17,679 nucleotides of DNA from Verrucomicrobiia bacterium (GTDB taxonomy: Bacteria > Verrucomicrobiota > Verrucomicrobiia > JABWAM01), in assembly GCA_013360985.1 (NCBI GenBank), contig JABWAM010000016.1, forward strand, positions 1 through 17,679. The letters run 5' to 3'. Within the stretch, counting starts at the first letter, position 1. The number at the start of each line of letters is the position of its first letter. Made by a program: the position numbers and the translations under genes. The notes under the pieces were generated by a model. It did not search any database. It was not told the origin of the DNA and saw nothing but the letters and a program-made list of their open reading frames with translations. Below are positions 15,241 to 17,679 of the stretch, piece by piece.

Positions 15241-15270
15241 CTCGCCTGGATCTTTCACATCCAAGGCGAG
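15241..15270 (-). terminator. Strong hairpin after the oxidoreductase
   Basis: CTCGCCTGGAT and ATCCAAGGCGAG pair over 11 bp with one bulged base around a 7-nt loop. On the minus strand it lies 33 nt beyond the stop of the oxidoreductase and 60 nt before the glycosyltransferase. It lacks a T-run, so it is either a Rho-independent terminator of weak form or an RNA-processing or stability element. Confidence 0.4.
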
Positions 15271-15303
15271 ATCTCCACCGAAAGGACGCAATCGCCCGTC
15301 CGG

Positions 15304-16437
15304 TCAACGGGCCGCGCGGGGGCCTTTTCCCTTCGCGGCGCGCTCCTCCCGGATGCGCTTCTGGATCTCGCGTTCGAAGAGTTTTCCGTCCATGGGCGTC
15401 TCGATCGTGCGATTGAGCCATGTCGAGAGCAGCATCGCGTTGCCCAGTTCGACGGAGCGGATGCCCTCGGACGCGGGCGCCACGAGCGGTTTCCCTTCGC
15501 GGATGGCGTCGGCGAAGTTTTGAAGGATGATCTGATGTTGGCCGCCCCATTCGGCGCCCGCGATCGGGATGCGGACGTTCCAGGCCGGCGGCGCGCCCAT
15601 GCGCAGATCCGTCGTGCGGCAGAACTTCGTGGTGGGAATCTCGTTGCGGCGAAATTCAATTTTCCCGTCCTCGAGGATCAAGCGGCCCCATTCCGCGGCG
15701 ATTTCGAGGCGGTTGGTCCCCGGCAGTTCGCCCGTGGTCGCGACGAAGACGCCGGTCGCCCCATTCGGAAACTCGAGATACGCGGTGACGTCGTCTTCGA
15801 CGGCGATCTTGTGATACTGCCCGAAGCGGCAGAAGGCGCGGACCTTCTTCGGCATGCCGAAGATCCACTGGAGGAGATCGAGTTGATGCGGGCATTGGTT
15901 GAGGAGAACGCCGCCGCCTTCCCCCTCCCAGGTCGCCCGCCAGCTCCCCGAGGCGTAGTAGGCGTCGGAACGGAACCAATCCGTGACGATCCAGCTCATG
16001 CGGCGGACTTCGCCGAGTTCGCCCGACGCGACGAGGTCGCGCACCTTCATGTATTGCGCATCAGCGCGCTGATTGAACATCGCGGCGAAGACTTGTTTTT
16101 TTCCTCGGTGCGCGGCGAGGAGGCGCTCAGCGTCGGCCTTGTGGACGGAGATCGGTTTCTCGACGAGGACGTGGAGCCCGCGTTTCAGCGCCGCGATCCC
16201 GAGCGTGGTGTGCGCGTAATGGGGCGTCGCGATGAGGACGGCGTCCATGAGGCCCGCATCGAAGAAAGCCTCGGGATCCGTGAAACGGGGAAGTTCGGGG
16301 GCGAGCTTGAACGCGGCGACGTTGAGGTCGCACACCGCGGCGAGCTCAAGGCCGCGGACTTTGTTCTCGAGAACGGTCTTCGCGTGGTGCGTGCCCATTC
16401 CTCCGGCGCCGAGAATGCCAAGACGAACGCTTTTCAT
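15304..16437 (-). CDS. Gfo/Idh/MocA-family NAD(P)-dependent oxidoreductase
   Basis: The 377-aa product has an N-terminal Rossmann domain (1-120) with the dinucleotide motif GAGGMG (10-15) and the family's catalytic-lysine motif EKP (93-95). A C-terminal alpha/beta substrate domain contains the block GGGVLLNQCPHQLDLLQWIFG (175-195). His184 matches the conserved catalytic histidine, but the usual Asp four residues before it is Asn180. Members oxidise or reduce sugars, inositols or related hydroxyls; the substrate here is not readable. There is no signal peptide, so it should be cytoplasmic. The ATG at 16437 has AAGG upstream. It is divergent from glnB and precedes the glycosyltransferase by 123 nt; the pair could act on the same glycan, which is inference. 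Confidence 0.92.
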   Translation of the reverse strand: MKSVRLGILGAGGMGTHHAKTVLENKVRGLELAAVCDLNVAAFKLAPELPRFTDPEAFFDAGLMDAVLIATPHYAHTTLGIAALKRGLHVLVEKPISVHKADAERLLAAHRGKKQVFAAMFNQRADAQYMKVRDLVASGELGEVRRMSWIVTDWFRSDAYYASGSWRATWEGEGGGVLLNQCPHQLDLLQWIFGMPKKVRAFCRFGQYHKIAVEDDVTAYLEFPNGATGVFVATTGELPGTNRLEIAAEWGRLILEDGKIEFRRNEIPTTKFCRTTDLRMGAPPAWNVRIPIAGAEWGGQHQIILQNFADAIREGKPLVAPASEGIRSVELGNAMLLSTWLNRTIETPMDGKLFEREIQKRIREERAAKGKGPRAAR

Positions 16438-16534
16438 AAGCCTTGCGGATACGTCAGCCTTTCCTTCGATTCAAGATTGAAGTGGACAGGATTCCGAGAA
16501 TTTCGTAAGACCGCATCAAAATCCCCGTGCGCCC

Positions 16535-16873
16535 ATGAAGAAAATCGAAGCGATCATCAAACCGTTCAAACTCGACGAAGTGAAACACGCCCTCGGCGAG
16601 CTCGGAGTCGAGGGGATGACCGTCGCGGAGGTCAAGGGCTTCGGTCGCCAGAAAGGGCATACCGAGATCTACCGCGGGAGCGAGTACACGGTGGATTTCT
16701 TGCCGAAGGTGAAGATCGAGGTCGTCGTCGCCGACGCCCTGGCCGCCCATGCGGTGGACACCATCGTCAAGGCCGCGCGCACGGGGAAGATCGGCGACGG
16801 CAAGGTCTTCGTTTCCTCCGTCGAAGAGGCGGTGCGCATCCGCACCGACGAGCGCGGCGAGAAGGCGGTGTAG
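16535..16873 (+). CDS. glnB: Nitrogen regulatory protein PII
   Basis: PII is the small trimeric sensor of 2-oxoglutarate and ATP/ADP that adjusts nitrogen metabolism. At 112 aa it has full family length. MKKIEAIIKPFKLDEVK (1-17), the T-loop with uridylylation-site Tyr51 in YRGSEY (46-51), and the nucleotide-binding B-loop ARTGKIGDGKVFV (81-93) are all present, as is the C-terminal VRIRTDERGE. No amtB, glnA or glnD is adjacent, so GlnB and GlnK cannot be told apart by context. I found no sigma-54 -24/-12 promoter in the 97-nt gap from the divergent oxidoreductase. No Shine-Dalgarno is visible before the ATG. Confidence 0.96.
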   Translation: MKKIEAIIKPFKLDEVKHALGELGVEGMTVAEVKGFGRQKGHTEIYRGSEYTVDFLPKVKIEVVVADALAAHAVDTIVKAARTGKIGDGKVFVSSVEEAVRIRTDERGEKAV

Positions 16874-16875
16874 AA

Positions 16876-16907
16876 GACGCGGAGACGGCCGCCGGCCGTT
16901 CCGCGTC
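16876..16907. terminator. Bidirectional hairpin between glnB and hflX
   Basis: A two-part stem fills the 32-nt convergent gap: GACGCGG pairs with CCGCGTC (7 bp) and, inside a small internal loop, ACGGCC pairs with GGCCGT (6 bp) around a 3-nt loop. It begins 3 nt after the glnB TAG and runs into the hflX stop codon. It probably terminates both transcripts, although neither side has a clear T-run. Confidence 0.55.
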
Positions 16908-17679
16908 ATTCCGCGCCGGCCCGGCGCGTCGCGCCGTCGCGCGCGAAGAACGGACGGAAACGCGGGAGACTTTTGGTCGCGAGGAGCGCGGTGACGCGCG
17001 CGCCCTCGCCCTCATGCCGGACCTCGACGACCTCGCCCGTGCGATGGAGTTCGGCAACCAGCGCGTAGCGCGCTTGAGGGATGAGCAATTCCACGCGTTT
17101 CCGCGTCGAGGGCATTCCGTCCATCAGGCGCGCGCGCAGGTCATCCAGGCCTTCGCCGGTCGCCGCGGAGACGAAGAGGGCCTCGGGAAACCGCCGCGCG
17201 AGCGTCGCGCGGCGCGCGGGATCGGCGACCCGATCCGACTTGTTCAGCACGGTCACGATCCGTCGAAGGTCGGCGCCCAGGTCGGCGAGGACGTCGCGCG
17301 TGGTGTTGGCCATTTCGTCAACGGCGCAGCTCGAGGCGTCGAGCACATGCACAAGGAAATCGGAGAGCACCGCCTCCTCGAGGGTGGCCTTAAACGATTC
17401 GACCAACCCGTGCGGCAGCTTGCGGACGAAGCCGACGGTGTCGGTGAGGAGGAGCGGCCGTCCGTCCGGAAGGCGGACCGGGCGCGTCGTCGTGTCGAGC
17501 GTGGCGAAGAGCTTGTCCTCGACGAGCGCCTCCGCTCCAGTCAATCGGCGGAAGAGCGAGGACTTGCCGGCGTTGGTGTAGCCGACGATCGCCGCGTGCG
17601 GCGTGGGCACGCGCAGGCGGCGCGCCCGCCGGGTGGCGCGCTGGAGGCGGACTTCGCGGAGTTCGCGGCGGAGTTGGTC
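16906..17679 (-). CDS. hflX: GTPase HflX (5' end outside window)
   Basis: HflX is a ribosome-associated GTPase that splits stalled 70S ribosomes. The visible 257 residues start within the Arg-rich helical region that precedes the G domain. All G motifs are present: G1 GYTNAGKSS, G2-region LFATLDTTTR, G3 DTVGFVRKLPH, G4 NKSD and G5 SAATGEG. The DTVGFVRKLPH..LVESFKATLEE segment is distinctive of HflX compared with other Obg-like GTPases. A short C-terminal domain follows (LLIPQARYALVAELHRTGEV), then a basic tail. The frame is open to the end of the window and the N-terminal HflX domain and start codon lie beyond it. It is convergent with glnB. Confidence 0.95.
   Translation of the reverse strand, partial: DQLRRELREVRLQRATRRARRLRVPTPHAAIVGYTNAGKSSLFRRLTGAEALVEDKLFATLDTTTRPVRLPDGRPLLLTDTVGFVRKLPHGLVESFKATLEEAVLSDFLVHVLDASSCAVDEMANTTRDVLADLGADLRRIVTVLNKSDRVADPARRATLARRFPEALFVSAATGEGLDDLRARLMDGMPSTRKRVELLIPQARYALVAELHRTGEVVEVRHEGEGARVTALLATKSLPRFRPFFARDGATRRAGAE

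Noticed and set aside
16438..16534. Sigma-54 promoter for glnB
   Set aside because: No TGGC-N8-TTGC match is present; the nearest GG-containing string (TGGACAGG) lacks the -12 element. A 5-bp inverted repeat TTCAA-GA-TTGAA is too short to call an operator.

Overview
This is a GC-rich stretch of bacterial chromosome, almost all housekeeping genes, from a Gram-negative organism with an LPS-bearing outer membrane (BamA, Skp/OmpH and LpxD are all present). The short EF-Ts (200 aa), the small three-TPR protein, the charged tails on S2 and L9 and the rplI-dnaB-bamA-skp-lpxD gene string suggest Verrucomicrobiota or a PVC-group relative. That placement is an inference from gene character and order, not from a marker tree. 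I see no phage, transposase, CRISPR array, tRNA or rRNA.

Layout. At the left edge a small TPR gene reads rightward (147-503) and converges on tsf. From tsf (591) to an oxidoreductase (start 16437) every gene lies on the minus strand. Read in transcription order this run is: Gfo/Idh/MocA oxidoreductase, GT2 glycosyltransferase, purL, truA, an NtrC-type sigma-54 response regulator, rplI, dnaB, bamA, skp/ompH, lpxD, a tandem DsrE-like protein, rpsB, tsf. At the right edge glnB (PII) reads rightward, divergent from the oxidoreductase and convergent with hflX, whose 5' end leaves the window.

Function. rpsB-tsf is the classic translation pair, behind a 310-bp leader region with a plausible promoter and three small hairpins. 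rplI and dnaB are closely spaced, and dnaB is followed after only 10 nt by bamA, so a replication helicase appears transcriptionally joined to outer-membrane assembly (bamA, skp) and lipid A synthesis (lpxD). PurL, TruA, the regulator, the glycosyltransferase and the oxidoreductase form a looser series. PurL is the small type that needs separate PurQ and PurS, which are not here.

Points worth a second look are small-scale. (i) A 68-bp element occurs twice, 12 kb apart, each copy exactly 50 nt upstream of a start codon and oriented with that gene. (ii) A perfect 36-bp direct repeat, in frame, has inserted 22 residues into the linker of the sigma-54 regulator. (iii) A protein with two DsrE-like halves sits at the end of the envelope gene string. 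(iv) A REP-like inverted repeat lies directly after that gene. (v) Strong Shine-Dalgarno starts and starts with none are mixed. I found no convincing new multi-gene defence or metabolic system.
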